Shown here: one piece after another, positions 13,077 through 22,455 of the stretch
How the letters are laid out: each line of letters starts with the position of its first letter
Numbering within the stretch: the first letter of the stretch is position 1
NCBI RefSeq assembly: GCF_027744825.2
Contig: NC_071345.1
Span: forward strand, 9,011,501 to 9,075,500
DNA length: 64,000 nucleotides
Source of the DNA: Synchiropus splendidus
Lineage: Eukaryota; Chordata; Actinopteri; Syngnathiformes; Callionymidae
Direction of reading: 5' to 3'
Position numbers and translations under genes: made by a program
The notes under the pieces: generated by a model
Told to the model about the DNA's origin: nothing
What the model saw: only the letters and a program-made list of their open reading frames with translations
Database searches by the model: none

Positions 13077-14020
13077 TGTTTTCTAGTGTGTTCTCTTGTT
13101 AAAACAGCTTTTCCTTGAGGGTGAAGGTGTCTCACTCAAGTGTGCGGCTGCTATGATGAGGCTCATGAGCTGGAGTTGGTCCTATGTTTTCAAACATCAA
13201 TTCATCAGAGGAAGGCGTCTCATCAAAATCTCTGTCCAGTATCGACTGTCAGTTTGGCTCCTCACTTTCACACATTTTTCTCAGATTGGGGTACGAGGAA
13301 AATTCGGAAATTCACAGGCGCCAGGATGAATCTCTCTTTTTTTTCCTTTGATAATCGCTGTTTTACGTAGGTACCGACTTTCTTCAGCACAAGAACTTTG
13401 TGTATATACCGACACAAGCATTGACTTCTATTCTTTCACACTCAAAGGTTGTTACACTCCTCAGCTATGTAGACTTGTAGCGTAGTAGTCTTTTTTTTTT
13501 TTTTTAGAAACTTGGTCCTTTCTTTCTTGTTGTACTTTGGGGATTGTAACCGCGGCCATAGTTGACCCTGCTGTCATACAGACACGGGTCACTTTAGCCT
13601 GACAAAGGGGGCCCACACAGGTTATGAAGTTTGTGATCGTAAGACCTCATTTAATCGGGCTTGTAACCGTGGTTTATTTGAACTTGTGCGAGAGTGTGAA
13701 AAGAAAATGTGTCCAAGTACGACGAGGGAAGGAGGCGGCGTGTGTGCACAGCTGAGAGGTGTACCGTTTTATGTTTGTTTAACTGAAGGGAGCGTGGGCG
13801 GGACGTGGGCCGCCAACAAAGTTACACGCCGTGTCTTTTTGTCTTCGCTCAGATGTCAGCCTTTATTTTGATATAAAAACGGCAATAGTTTGACTTCAGC
13901 GCCGGGATGTTATTGTCCGTGTTTTCATCCTTGAACGCGGGAAGATAAGCCATCAGGCAGATGGTAAAGGGGAAGTCCCAGGAGAGGACACACACATTGC
14001 AAAGACACCAGACTCCCGTC
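13077..14020. other. Intergenic, possibly residual LINE DNA then unique sequence
   Basis: 13077-13370 may continue the LINE fragment (long open frame at 13096-13329 without a domain). 13490-13506 is a T-run. No gene seen. Confidence 0.35.
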
Positions 14021-14041
14021 TCACACACACACACACACACA
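14021..14041. repeat. (CA)n microsatellite
   Basis: About ten CA units. Confidence 0.9.
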
Positions 14042-15339
14042 TGCACTGTAAGTGTGTTCAAAGACACCAGACCTACCAGACCTCGGTTATGTAATCCACC
14101 AGTTCCACTCCCCCACCGAGAGGCTCAGTCTTGGGTTGTCTCAACTCCAAAACAAAGTCATCAGTCTTCATATAGCCGTGTCTTTCACATAGTGAGCATA
14201 CTTCGGGAACTTCTGGGATGATTTTTTAATGTGAAAACCTGGTTTGCTGTCTGAGTGAAAAGTCATATGAGCATGTGTTTCAGAGAAAAGAGATTCATCT
14301 CAGTCAGCAACAGTGTGTGTTTTATGTACTTTTAATTCCCGTCCCTGTAAGTCTCTGCCCCTCTGTGAGCGCACGGCACCGCTCAATGGCGGCTCGGACC
14401 GCGGCAACAGATTTCTCTTTCAGCCGTCTCCAGAGAGAGCCCGGGCCAGGCTCCTGAGTGGCACATATTTGGCCCGGGCAAGGAGGCGGGAGGAGGTGAG
14501 GGGAGAAGGCCAGAGCCATGTGGCTGATGTTGGTAAACAGTATCCACCCTTGTCCTGGCATTATGGCGGGCCGAGCACAACGCCGGGTGTATCAGGGGCA
14601 GGGGCCACACACAGCCCGGGACAAAAGGTAGACACACATACTGACATTTGTATTCAAGCACACACGCACATGCAGCGAAGAAATACACGTTCTAACAGAC
14701 ACAAAAAAAAAAAAAGACTCAGTGTCTGCCACTCAGCAGCTGCTCCAGTTTCTATGGCAACAGCCCGAACAATGTAGGAAGAGCTGCGTCGGCGCAAGAG
14801 GGAAGTAGAGAGGAGCTTGTGTGCGCGAGTGAGTGTGTGTGTTCACCGGTGCACTTGAAGTGTGTAGGTGTGTGTGGGTGTGAGAGGCTAGAGGAGGGGG
14901 AGGCAGCCGCGGGGGGCTGAGACAGAGAGGATTCAGAAGGCACTCTATATTTCTTTGTCAGGACGTGTCTCTCAGAGCAACACACAGCAAAGACGGAAAC
15001 AGTGGTGGAAAACAAACAGATATTGGAAAAGGGGGGTTCAGTGTGTTCAACCGCCTCCTGCCTCTGAACTGCTGCTCGGCAATATTGAGTTGATGTTGTT
15101 CAAGAAAGATGACTGAAGACCCACATGATGGAGAGCAGTCCACCTGGATAAAGCCTTGTCCCTGATGATGGACATGAATGTTGAGCTGACTGTCTGTTAT
15201 TGTTGATATTTATTATCGATATTATTGTCGAAAATAATGATTGACCCAATTATGTTGAATATAATATGAAATATAGACTACATTTCTAATATATATCATA
15301 GTAATTCAACAATTTTATTAGTAAATATTGTTGCCATTT
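14042..15339. other. Intergenic, no gene seen
   Basis: GC-moderate sequence (14340-15010) with several overlapping frames of up to 154 codons on both strands, none with recognisable domains. A-run at 14704-14715. 15180-15330 is AT-rich. Confidence 0.4.
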
Positions 15340-15415
15340 CTGATACTCAAAGTAGCAGTTTCAGTACTATCAGCAAAGGTATCACAAGTAGTTGATTACT
15401 TGGCACAGTAGCCAC

Positions 15416-15620
15416 AATAGAAGTAGTAGCAGAGTTTGCACTCGCTCTAGTAGTGGTAGTAGTAGTAGTAGTAGTAGTAGCAGAGTTTGCACTCGCTCTA
15501 GTAGTGGTAGTAGTAGTAGTAGTAGTAGTAGCAGAGTTTGCACTCGCTCTAGTAGTAGCAGTAGTAGTAGTAGCAGAGTTTGCACTCGCACTAGTAGTAG
15601 TAGTAGTAGTAGTAGCAGAC
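15416..15620. repeat. 51-bp tandem array built on GTA/TAG triplets
   Basis: The core GCAGAGTTTGCACTCGC recurs at 15429, 15480, 15531 and 15573 (spacing 51, 51, 42), separated by (TAG)n runs. All periods are multiples of three, so open frames run through it (for example 15453-15941 on + and 15347-15691 on -). They are by-products of the repeat, not genes. Confidence 0.92.
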
Positions 15621-15905
15621 GTTGTGATCGTAGTCACTGAAGAAGTAGCAGTTGTATTTGTAGTTTTTCTTCTGGACGTACTTGCCATCAAGATGAGAAT
15701 TAGTATAAGTACTAGTAGTACTCATTGGTCAAGAAATATGACTAGGAGCAACTGCCGTAGTGGTAGTAGAAGAAGAATTACTGCTACTAGTGGTGTTATT
15801 GTTATTGTAAGCAGTAGTCGCTGTAGTATTACTGCTGTTGTTGGAGTAGCAGAAGTGGTGCTGATATTTGATAGTTATGGTAGTGGCCGTAGTAAAGACA
15901 GTATT
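15621..15905. repeat. Degenerate AGT/GTA-rich flank of the tandem array
   Basis: Scattered AGTAGT, GTAGTAG and TGTTATTG units decay away from the array, as expected of an older expansion of the same cryptically simple sequence. Confidence 0.6.
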
Positions 15906-16139
15906 AAGACTCATATTGATCCCAAAATGCAAGTCAGATAGTATTTCTAAAGTATATAAGATAGCAAAACAATATTGAACAAAGAAAACGTTCATATGAG
16001 CAAGTTCTGATTCTTGTTTGAGTGTAAATGTCTTGTGTTGTTCTCGCTCAATAATAGTCCAACACGATGATGAGCTGCCCTCAATGAAACACAGAGTTGA
16101 GCAGTGCATCTGCAAACAACCAGGCGAACCCCAAAAGGC
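15906..16139. other. Intergenic sequence downstream of mycn
   Basis: Short spacer between the trinucleotide field and the inferred mycn cleavage site. Contains the GT-rich downstream element of the polyadenylation signal at its right edge. Confidence 0.5.
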
Positions 16140-16157
16140 TTGTTTTCATGATGTCTA

Positions 16158-16163
16158 TTTATT
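16158..16163 (-). terminator. mycn: mycn polyadenylation signal AATAAA
   Basis: The minus strand reads AAAAATAAATAGAC. A GT-rich downstream element (TTTTGGGGTTCGCCTGG and GTTGTTTG, about 16108-16140) follows at the expected distance, so cleavage is expected near 16140. Confidence 0.65.
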
Positions 16164-16171
16164 TTTCAAAA

Positions 16172-16189
16172 TGAGGTATTTCAAAGTGC
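16172..16189 (-). promoter_or_regulatory. let-7 and miR-17 family seed matches in the mycn 3' UTR
   Basis: The minus strand reads GCACTTT (16189-16183), complementary to positions 2-8 of the miR-17/20 family, then TACCTCA (16178-16172), a 7mer-A1 match to let-7. They are 4 nt apart and about 10 nt before AATAAA. let-7 repression of MYCN is known in mammals. These sites are seed matches only. Confidence 0.45.
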
Positions 16190-17487
16190 TATGAGTTGCA
16201 GCACTAAATGTACATTTTAAAAAGTGAAAAAAACAAACATCTTATATCCTTATACCCAAAAATTCTATGCACCCGATATTACAAATATAAACAAAAGAGG
16301 TCATGGGTGGGTCAAGGGGGGAGAAGGGTACAAGAGGATAGAAACATATTCGCTGTACAAAAGAATAATCTGAGATAGAGCGAGAGAAAGAAGACCAGAT
16401 AAAGTGATATCTACCGAGAACTCATTTTCATACGAAAATATAAGTATCAAATTTAGTATGTATCAGGTTCACACTAAAAGCATAAAGATGTGTAGAATTA
16501 GTAATATGGTACAATACAAAAGAAAGATAAGAAAAAAACAATATATCGTTATATTACAAAGTTTCACGACGCTCAAAAATTGAGGCCTTACAGTACTTTT
16601 TAAAGGTATATAAACTTCCAGTCTAGTAATTGGCAGCTTCCTGACGTGTGTTTTTATAAAAGAAAACCAAAGACATTATAAAACAAGGCAGATCTGAGTG
16701 TATTTTGTCTGTACACTATTGTTATTTACAAAAGTGTCGGCTAGCGAAGGTGCACAGTATTACATCCACTGAATTGGCTTGAGCACCAGTGTGATCTGGG
16801 AGTGAGGGGAAAGAGGGTCCGCGTGTTGTCCGGAGGTCAATGTTGCAACGTGATGTACAAGTGTGTTTCATGAGCTGCTATCTGAGTACACCTCCGCCTC
16901 GAGTACATGACATCTTCTCTAGCTGCGAATCAACCTTGAGCGAAAACACAGTAAACCCGTCCGTCGAACGTTGACTCCGACCGACGCGCCGACCCAAGAG
17001 AACCTGTAGTGGCTTTGTCGCGTCGTCATATCGTCTCTACAGTTTTGCAGTGGTGAAGGCAAAGTAAGTGTGCACTGCTCTACACGTGAACTCTCCAAGC
17101 AAAGTGCCCTTGAACACCGATCCCTGTGGTTAAACACCCCAAATCCAGGCTGGTGTCACAGTGAGTACAAAACAAACAAGATACAAATCATATAAAAGCC
17201 GGAGGAGTGGGAAGACATTATAAAAAAGACCTCGCTCCTCTTCTCTCTTTCCTCAACGTGACTGGATCGAAGATTGAAAAAGTAAACCCTAAACATTCTT
17301 AATGTCAACAAATGTGCAAAAAAAGTGGCGGCAGTGAAAGTCTGAGCAATGCCCCCCTGCGCCTGTGGCATCTGAGGATCCACTGAGATAGTATCAAAAG
17401 ATATGCATGCGTATGTGTGTGATTCAGAGTCAAGCAGACTGAGGCGAGGGGGTCATTGTGGGTTGAGAGTTCCTGCGTTGATGTCTG

Positions 17488-18224
17488 TTAGCGAGTCCGA
17501 GCTTGCTCCAGCTTGCGCATCAGCTGCTGCCTGCGGGCCTGGAGTCTGTCCTTCTCCTGCTGGAGCCTCATCTCCTCCGTCTCCAGCGAGCTCAGATACT
17601 CGGTGGCCTTCTTGAGGATGAGGACCTTGGCCGCTTTCTCGTTGTGCGCCAGCTCGGGCACGTGGTCGCGTAGCGTCAGGAAGCTGGAGCGCAGGTCGTT
17701 GCGGCGTTGGCGCTCCAAGATGTTGTGGTTGCGCCGGCGCTCGCTGTCTTCCGAGTCGGAGCTGCCTCGCGGACTGCTGTCGCCGCTGTTGGAGCGCTTG
17801 CTCCTCGACGAGAAGGAGCCGCAGGACGTGGAGGAGGAAGAGGAGGACGAGGAGTTGGTTCTGGTGGGAGGTCGGAGCGCGTCTGAGGTCCTTTGCTTCT
17901 TCGACGGCGGGCAGGGGTCGTCGTCTGAGGCGTACGGCGAAGGGGCCGCGTAGTTGTGCTGCTGCTGGTGCACGGAGCTTCTCTTCAGGATGAGCTCCTG
18001 GGGCGCCCCCCGGACAAACCGGCTCACCAGGGCCCTCTGCTCCTGACTTTTGGGGTGAACGGAGATGGTGACCAACGTCGATGACTTGCCGACTGTGGAT
18101 CGCCTCTTCTCTACTGTAACCACATCAATCTCCTCCTCTTCCTCTTCATCTTCCTCCTCCTCCTCCTCCTCCTCGTCTTCATCCTCCTCCTCTTCATCAT
18201 CATCCTCATCATCATCTTCTTCTT
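17488..18224 (-). other. mycn: mycn exon 3 coding part (acidic tract, bHLH-LZ, stop)
   Basis: The acceptor TTTTTTTTTTCCTTCCCCAG ends at 18225, so the exon starts at 18224. Joining G19752 with A18224 and A18223 gives GAA, which keeps the frame open into an uninterrupted run of Glu/Asp codons up to [10 protein letters not shown], the conserved MYC-family junction. The stop TAA is at 17490-17488, after a zipper ending in EQARTR. A second serine run (residues about 348-355) sits between Myc box IV and the basic region. Confidence 0.95.
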
Positions 18225-19809
18225 CTGGGGAAGGAAAAAAAAAACAGATTATGAGTGACTTAATCTCTCTGACACAGCAACTATTCTGACAATGTGCACT
18301 GGCTTCTGACAGGTGTGAGTGAGAGTGTGTTGCTCAACGCTGTTTGCATAAGCAGAAACCTCTTAGTGTCAGACACTCCTCAACTAATCTTCGGCACAGG
18401 CGTTGACACATTTAGTCTCGCTGCTGAGACGCGTCTTTCTCTCTGGCTTCTTCTAAACTTCCCCCTAATCTTCTCTGAGACACTTCCAGTCTGCAGCCTT
18501 CAGTCTATCAGCGCCGCGGCAGCCCTGCTGACTGTCAGATAGTGAGGAGGAAATTAACTTTACTGGGAAAACGTTAATACCTGGAATGACTTATCATGCA
18601 CCGCCACCTTTTTTTTTCTTTCTTTTTTAAAGATGAGTGGCCAGCCATGTGTGGGGCCCGGTCCACATGCCTTTGTGACATTAAGTCTTATTATCAGCTC
18701 AGGAGCATCTGAAGAGTGTGGCATTTTACAGCTTACACCACTTCAGACACCAGGACACACACAGTCTGGCGCTGCCTTCAAAATAAAGCAGGGCACAGCT
18801 GGGTGGATGAGGGGGCGTGGTTGGCCTTGCCACATGTGAGGCTGAGATTTAGCCAGGACGGAACAGCGCTTTTACACAAGTGGAATAAATAGATAAGAGC
18901 CACATTTGAAGTTACAGGGCGACATCTGCCTGTTCTATTGTTCAAAAGTATCGCTGCCCTGTCAACAGGAAGTCTGGTTTAACCACAGGGATCAACCCGC
19001 ATCCCAGCCTGTGAAATCTGCCTCTTATTGAAAGTGAGCAATGAAAAACGCGTGCGGCACAAAAGAAGGGCGCGTCAGGCGCGGCGGATGCGGCGCTGCG
19101 CGCAATCGGATCACCAAGTCTGGGGAACTTGGAGAGGCGCCAGAGAGACAGCTGTCGGGATGGAAGCGCTTGTTCAAAAGCTGTCACCCCCTTTTTTTTT
19201 AACTCCAAAAGCCCGGGACCCTCCTCCGTCCTGTCTGTCTTTAGAGGGGGCGTTTGGCACAGCCTGGCAGAGGCTGCGCTCCTCTGCCAAGCTGGAGGTC
19301 TTTGTCTGCGCGTCTCACAAGGAAAACACGCCGATAAGGAGCCACGAGTGTTTGTTTAAGACGCTAATAAAAGCGGGGCAGAACTGACCACCGCGCCAGC
19401 AGCGGAACAAGTGTCAGTCTGACGTGTTTGATCACATCTCTGACCATCCTCTCCGCGTCTCCCACTTAGCGCGCAGTACTGTACGAGCGTGTAAACGCGC
19501 TTTTGTGTTGGCCGCAGACGCCAACTGAGTTCACGGAGGCGCACAATCCCCCTTTTTACTGCCATCTGCCGGATGAGGAGCCTGCTGATTACATAAACCC
19601 GTTCACTGTGTCACTACTCCTGTGTGTGGAATGTAACAAGGTAATCCGATTCCGAGCCGGTCATATGAACAAGCTCCGGTCAAGAATGCCACTTTTTTTT
19701 ATTGTGTTTGTGTGTGAGCGCTATGAACAAAAGAGGCTTGTTGACTCTTACCGGAGTCGCTGACGGAGCTGCTGTGGCTCGTGGATGTGTTGACGCTCAT
19801 GGATGTGTC

Positions 19810-19845
<36 letters not shown>

Positions 19846-20421
19846 CTTGTTGACGGGGAAGGGGAAGACTATAGTGGGGTCCACGCACTCTGACACCGCG
19901 CCGCCGCCGCCGTCGCTGCAGCTGCTCACCGCCTCCGGCGCTTTTACGCACGCGTCCTTCCCCGCTGCCGCTGCTGCGGACGCGGCGGCGCTAGTGATGG
20001 CTTTGCCAAGTTTCTCTGTGACCACACGCTCCAGCTTCTCCCTGGCTGAGAATCCACTCCACATACAGTCCTGGAGGATGATGTTGCTGGGGTTAGTATC
20101 CAAAGCGGAACCGAACAGATCCACATCGTCGGACGCCCCCCATATATCGTCCTCGGGGAGGAGCAGCAGCTCCGAAGCCCAGTCCAGGGGATCCTCCAAG
20201 CCGAAGCCAAGGGTGTCCGAGGTGGCTGTCGCCGGCTCCCCCGGTAGCGCCGCTCGGCTGGGCGAGAGGGGCGGTGTGGGCAACAACTCGAATTTCTTCC
20301 AGATGTCCTCCCCCGGTGGCGCAGAGTCAGGACCACAGAAGTAGAAGTCCTCATCCGGATAGAAGCAGGGCTGCAACGAGTCAAACTCCAGGTCGGAGTT
20401 TTTACTGATGATCGCCGGCAT
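17488..20421 (-). CDS. mycn: N-Myc proto-oncogene transcription factor, two coding exons, 468 aa
   Basis: Coding sequence joins 20421..19752 and 18224..17488. It encodes a nuclear bHLH-leucine-zipper factor that, by family knowledge, pairs with MAX on CACGTG E-boxes to drive growth and progenitor proliferation. Visible in order: Myc box 0 (residues about 11-28, [14 protein letters not shown]), Myc box I (35-56) with the GSK3/FBXW7 phosphodegron T49/S53 in LLPTPPLSP, Myc box II (118-134, [13 protein letters not shown]), the [15 protein letters not shown] block (178-192), an acidic run (224-255), Myc box IV (HNYAAPSPY), an NLS-like SKKQR, a CK2-type SSDSEDSE (378-385), the basic region with the H390/E394/R398 DNA-contact triad, helix-loop-helix to about 437, then a zipper to the C-terminus. 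Length is close to human MYCN (464 aa as I recall it). The ATG has A at -3 and follows a splice acceptor. The VFPFPVNK block and overall order favour mycn over myca/mycb or mycl. Confidence 0.97.
18225..19751 (-). other. mycn: mycn intron 2 (1527 bp, phase 1)
   Basis: Bounded by GTAAGA and a polypyrimidine-AG acceptor. The part near exon 2 (about 19020-19520) is GC-rich with many CpGs, continuing the promoter CpG island. The part nearer exon 3 is ordinary. I see no nested gene. Open frames across the intron lack recognisable domains. Confidence 0.93.
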
Positions 20422-20443
20422 CCTTCTGCCACAGTGGACAAAC
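19752..20443 (-). other. mycn: mycn exon 2 (start codon, Myc boxes 0, I, II)
   Basis: The acceptor is GCGGCAG at 20450-20444, preceded by a pyrimidine stretch (CTCCTCTTGTCCC) and a branch-point-like TTTAAC. An alternative acceptor, GTGGCAG, lies 5 nt before the ATG and cannot be excluded. The donor is CG|GTAAGA at 19751-19746. The last base (G, 19752) is the first base of codon 224, so the intron is phase 1. The exon carries a (CTG)10 run on the + strand (19811-19840) that encodes ten serines, and alanine-rich coding after Myc box II. Confidence 0.93.
19811..19840 (+). repeat. (CTG)10 trinucleotide repeat in mycn exon 2
   Basis: Ten perfect CTG units on the + strand, read as AGC (serine 194-203) in mycn. 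It follows the conserved VFPFPVNKK block, in the linker before the splice junction. Confidence 0.9.
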
Positions 20444-20614
20444 CTGCCGCGGGACAAGAGGAGACGTTAAAGTCGCGCTCCGGTATGGACCTCGCCGGTG
20501 CGTAAAAGTTACCCAAAAGTGTCAACAGCGCGAGAAATGACATCATCGCGTGATGACAACACATGAAATCAGCTCAGAAGTGTGTTTAATAATTCAGCAG
20601 GGGAAGATGCTCAC
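20444..20614 (-). other. mycn: mycn intron 1 (about 171 bp, 5' UTR intron)
   Basis: The donor is GACGAG|GTGAGC with GT at 20614-20613, and the acceptor is CAG at 20446-20444. Both match consensus. MYC-family genes normally have a non-coding first exon separated from the ATG exon by an intron, which this arrangement reproduces. The intron is very short compared with intron 2. No transcript evidence is available, so the pairing is inferred. Confidence 0.65.
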
Positions 20615-20725
20615 CTCGTCTTGACTTGGGATGAGACTTTGCGCACCAGATCGCCTCGGAGATCGCAGTCAGTACCACAGATCTGGAGCAAGCATTTACT
20701 TTGGGAGCACAGACAGTCCTCTGAC
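20615..20725 (-). other. mycn: mycn exon 1, non-coding 5' UTR
   Basis: The 3' end is fixed by the GTGAGC donor. The 5' end is only estimated, from a TATA-like motif at 20755-20749 that would place initiation about 25-30 nt downstream. The exon contains one upstream ATG (20695) with an 8-codon reading frame that ends before the donor. Confidence 0.55.
20669..20695 (-). other. Upstream ORF in the mycn 5' UTR (8 codons)
   Basis: The frame reads MLAPDLWY then TGA, with A at -3. It closes well before the mycn ATG, so it could act only as a translational brake with re-initiation. Whether it lies inside the mRNA depends on the estimated start site. No function is claimed for the peptide. Confidence 0.4.
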
Positions 20726-20748
20726 ACACATTGTGGCTGGGCTGCGGA

Positions 20749-20755
20749 GTTATAC
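20749..20755 (-). promoter_or_regulatory. mycn: TATA-like box of the mycn promoter
   Basis: The minus strand reads GTATAAC, about 135 nt before the exon 1 donor and directly downstream of a G/C-rich tract. The spacing suits initiation near 20722-20730. Motif-based only. Confidence 0.5.
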
Positions 20756-20798
20756 ACTCAGTCGTGCGGGAGCGGAGGAGACTCCTCCCTCCCCGGCA

Positions 20799-20820
20799 GG
20801 AGGGTGGGGAGGGTGGGAGG
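20799..20820 (+). promoter_or_regulatory. G-quadruplex-capable CT element upstream of mycn, like c-MYC NHE III1
   Basis: The + (template) strand reads GGAGGGTGGGGAGGGTGGG followed by AGG. Four G-runs with 1-2 nt loops meet the parallel G-quadruplex rule. By established knowledge the human c-MYC nuclease-hypersensitive element III1 (Pu27) contains the same 19-base string, also on the template strand and just upstream of its promoter. The whole 20770-20850 stretch is polypurine on this strand. Proteins such as CNBP, hnRNP K and nucleolin act on the human element; action here is inference. Confidence 0.65.
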
Positions 20821-22392
20821 AGGAGAGGGTGAGGCGGAGGGGGGTACAGTCGGGCTGTGGGCTGGATGATGCGACGCGGGAGACAGACTGGCTGCTTTTT
20901 TCAAGGTGAATCAATAGAAATAGCCAAAACACTGGAGGAGAGAAATAAAGGAATGCAGAAACACAATGGAGCGGAGAGGTGGAGATTTCAGAACGACGCA
21001 CTTTCACCTCGTGCTGAACAATTTTGAACGTCTGTACCAGTCAACAAATATTTGAATTAAAACTAATAAGCATTCTAAACTACTTAATATTGTAAGACTA
21101 GAAAACTCGCTGGTTAATAATGTCTATTAATGACACCTCACTTAGATGTTTTAAACTGCTTTCTGCCACCACTGAGCCCAGTGACACTAACAGGATGTTT
21201 ATGTAGCTCAAGAACACGCACTCTTTTGTTGTTAAAACACGCTTGAATCACACCGGTGTGACTGAATCCCAACTCTCACTTACATCAGTTTCTCTTTTGT
21301 CTGCGCGTCCCCCGACCACAGACGCAGCCGCTGCGCCCTCCACCGGACGCTTAGAGAACTGCAGGCGCTATCGCAACAGCGCTCCACACAAAGACCTCTG
21401 AAGGAAAAAAAACAAAACATTTTCCTTCTTTAAAAAAAATGAACAAGCGCTCATGGGGAACCGGAAACAGGCGCCTCAGACAATAGCAGTGACTGCTTAG
21501 TTTTCAGTTAGACAGGATCCGCGGCGTGTGTGTGTTGAGGGGGGTTGAAGTTACGTAACCGCAAGCGGTTGTTGCGGCCCGCAGTCATCGCCATTCCCTT
21601 TCTTTTAATGGCAGCGTTGGAGAAGTGGCGCATCTGTAATTATGCGCACAGGTGCACGCGTTGACTTGGGGAAAGGCTTCCAAAACAGACAGCTGAGAGA
21701 GAGAGAGAGGAAGAACTGATTCTTTCACGTCTTGGAGTGTCAAACAAGGATGATATCAGCTGCTTATTGTCTTGGCGTCAATGATTTATACACGGTAGAC
21801 ACCAGTGCACGCCGTTTCCTGGGGTCAAATTCAGGAGGCAGTCAACTGAATTAGACATGGAAAACTATCTTGTTAAGTGACAATTCAATTATGAGTATTG
21901 TCGGATTGATGTGTCAAGACATTATTTACTTTCTTTTCTTTAAAATAAAAATTGGATCGGACAGGTTTTACCCAAAGAACCGGGGTAGTGTGACCTGAAC
22001 GTCAGAAATGTCAGTGAAAGTGGGAGGGTCCATCCACTCTTGGGCCACAGTCAGCCAGATCCATCGCTAGTTCCAGATATTGTTGCCAAACGTCGATAAA
22101 AAGCGGTCAGATAATATATAGAAATTGGAGCAGAGAAGTAAAGTGTCAGTTGGGGGTTGAAAATACAGATGTGTGCAAGTGATGCATTAAACTGCACGTG
22201 TTCACATTGGCCTATGAGCATGTTGCCATGTAGCATCAGCAGCGGTGAAGATAACTGACATTCAGATGCTAAATTCCAATTAAATTCCTTCCCACGTTTT
22301 GCACCTTAACAGCTTCTCAAAATGTTGAAAAGTAGTGTCAACAAATTGGTAACTGAATAACTTATACAAACTCCTCCAGTGTTGCAAGGAGT
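20821..22392. promoter_or_regulatory. Upstream region of mycn
   Basis: Nearest the gene it is polypurine/CpG-rich (to about 20880). 21290-21400 and 21540-21700 are again CpG-rich. The latter contains ATCTGTAATTATGCGC, a CAGGTG E-box and CCGCAAGCGGTTG, and may be a proximal enhancer. The rest is ordinary. No divergent gene was recognised. Confidence 0.35.
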
Positions 22393-22455
22393 TGGATCTT
22401 ATCCCAGCTACCTGGGGCGAGATCCTACTCCATTGCAGGCACATAGAGACTGAAA
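22393..22455 (-). mobile_element. SINE-like tail remnant
   Basis: ATCCCAGCTACCTGGGGCGAG and CCATTGCAGGCACATAGAGAC match, in reverse orientation, the tail common to teleost tRNA-derived SINEs (a CTCGCCC...AGCTGGGAT phrase). Degraded; neither the promoter part nor the end is visible. Confidence 0.55.

Larger units (their letters stand above)
16140..17487 (-). other. mycn: mycn 3' UTR
   Basis: AU-rich, unannotated sequence runs from the TAA to the first good polyadenylation signal. It contains a Pumilio-type TGTAAATA at 16730-16723, and let-7 and miR-17 family seed matches close to the 3' end. Open frames inside it (for example 17156-17383) show no domain and are treated as chance. The 1.35 kb length is inferred from the signal position, not from a transcript. 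Confidence 0.7.

Noticed and set aside
15429..15589. Four evenly spaced 17-bp repeats that superficially recall a CRISPR array
   Set aside because: The 'spacers' are themselves (TAG)n simple sequence and the genome is vertebrate; ordinary minisatellite.
15347..15941. Long Thr/Val-rich frames on both strands
   Set aside because: By-products of a tandem array whose period is a multiple of three.
18065..18289. Poly-serine open frame on the + strand
   Set aside because: Antisense shadow of the GAN triplets that encode the mycn acidic tract.
19781..20344. 187-codon + strand frame opposite mycn exon 2
   Set aside because: Antisense shadow of GC-rich mycn coding sequence with a poly-leucine run from the CTG repeat; no domain.
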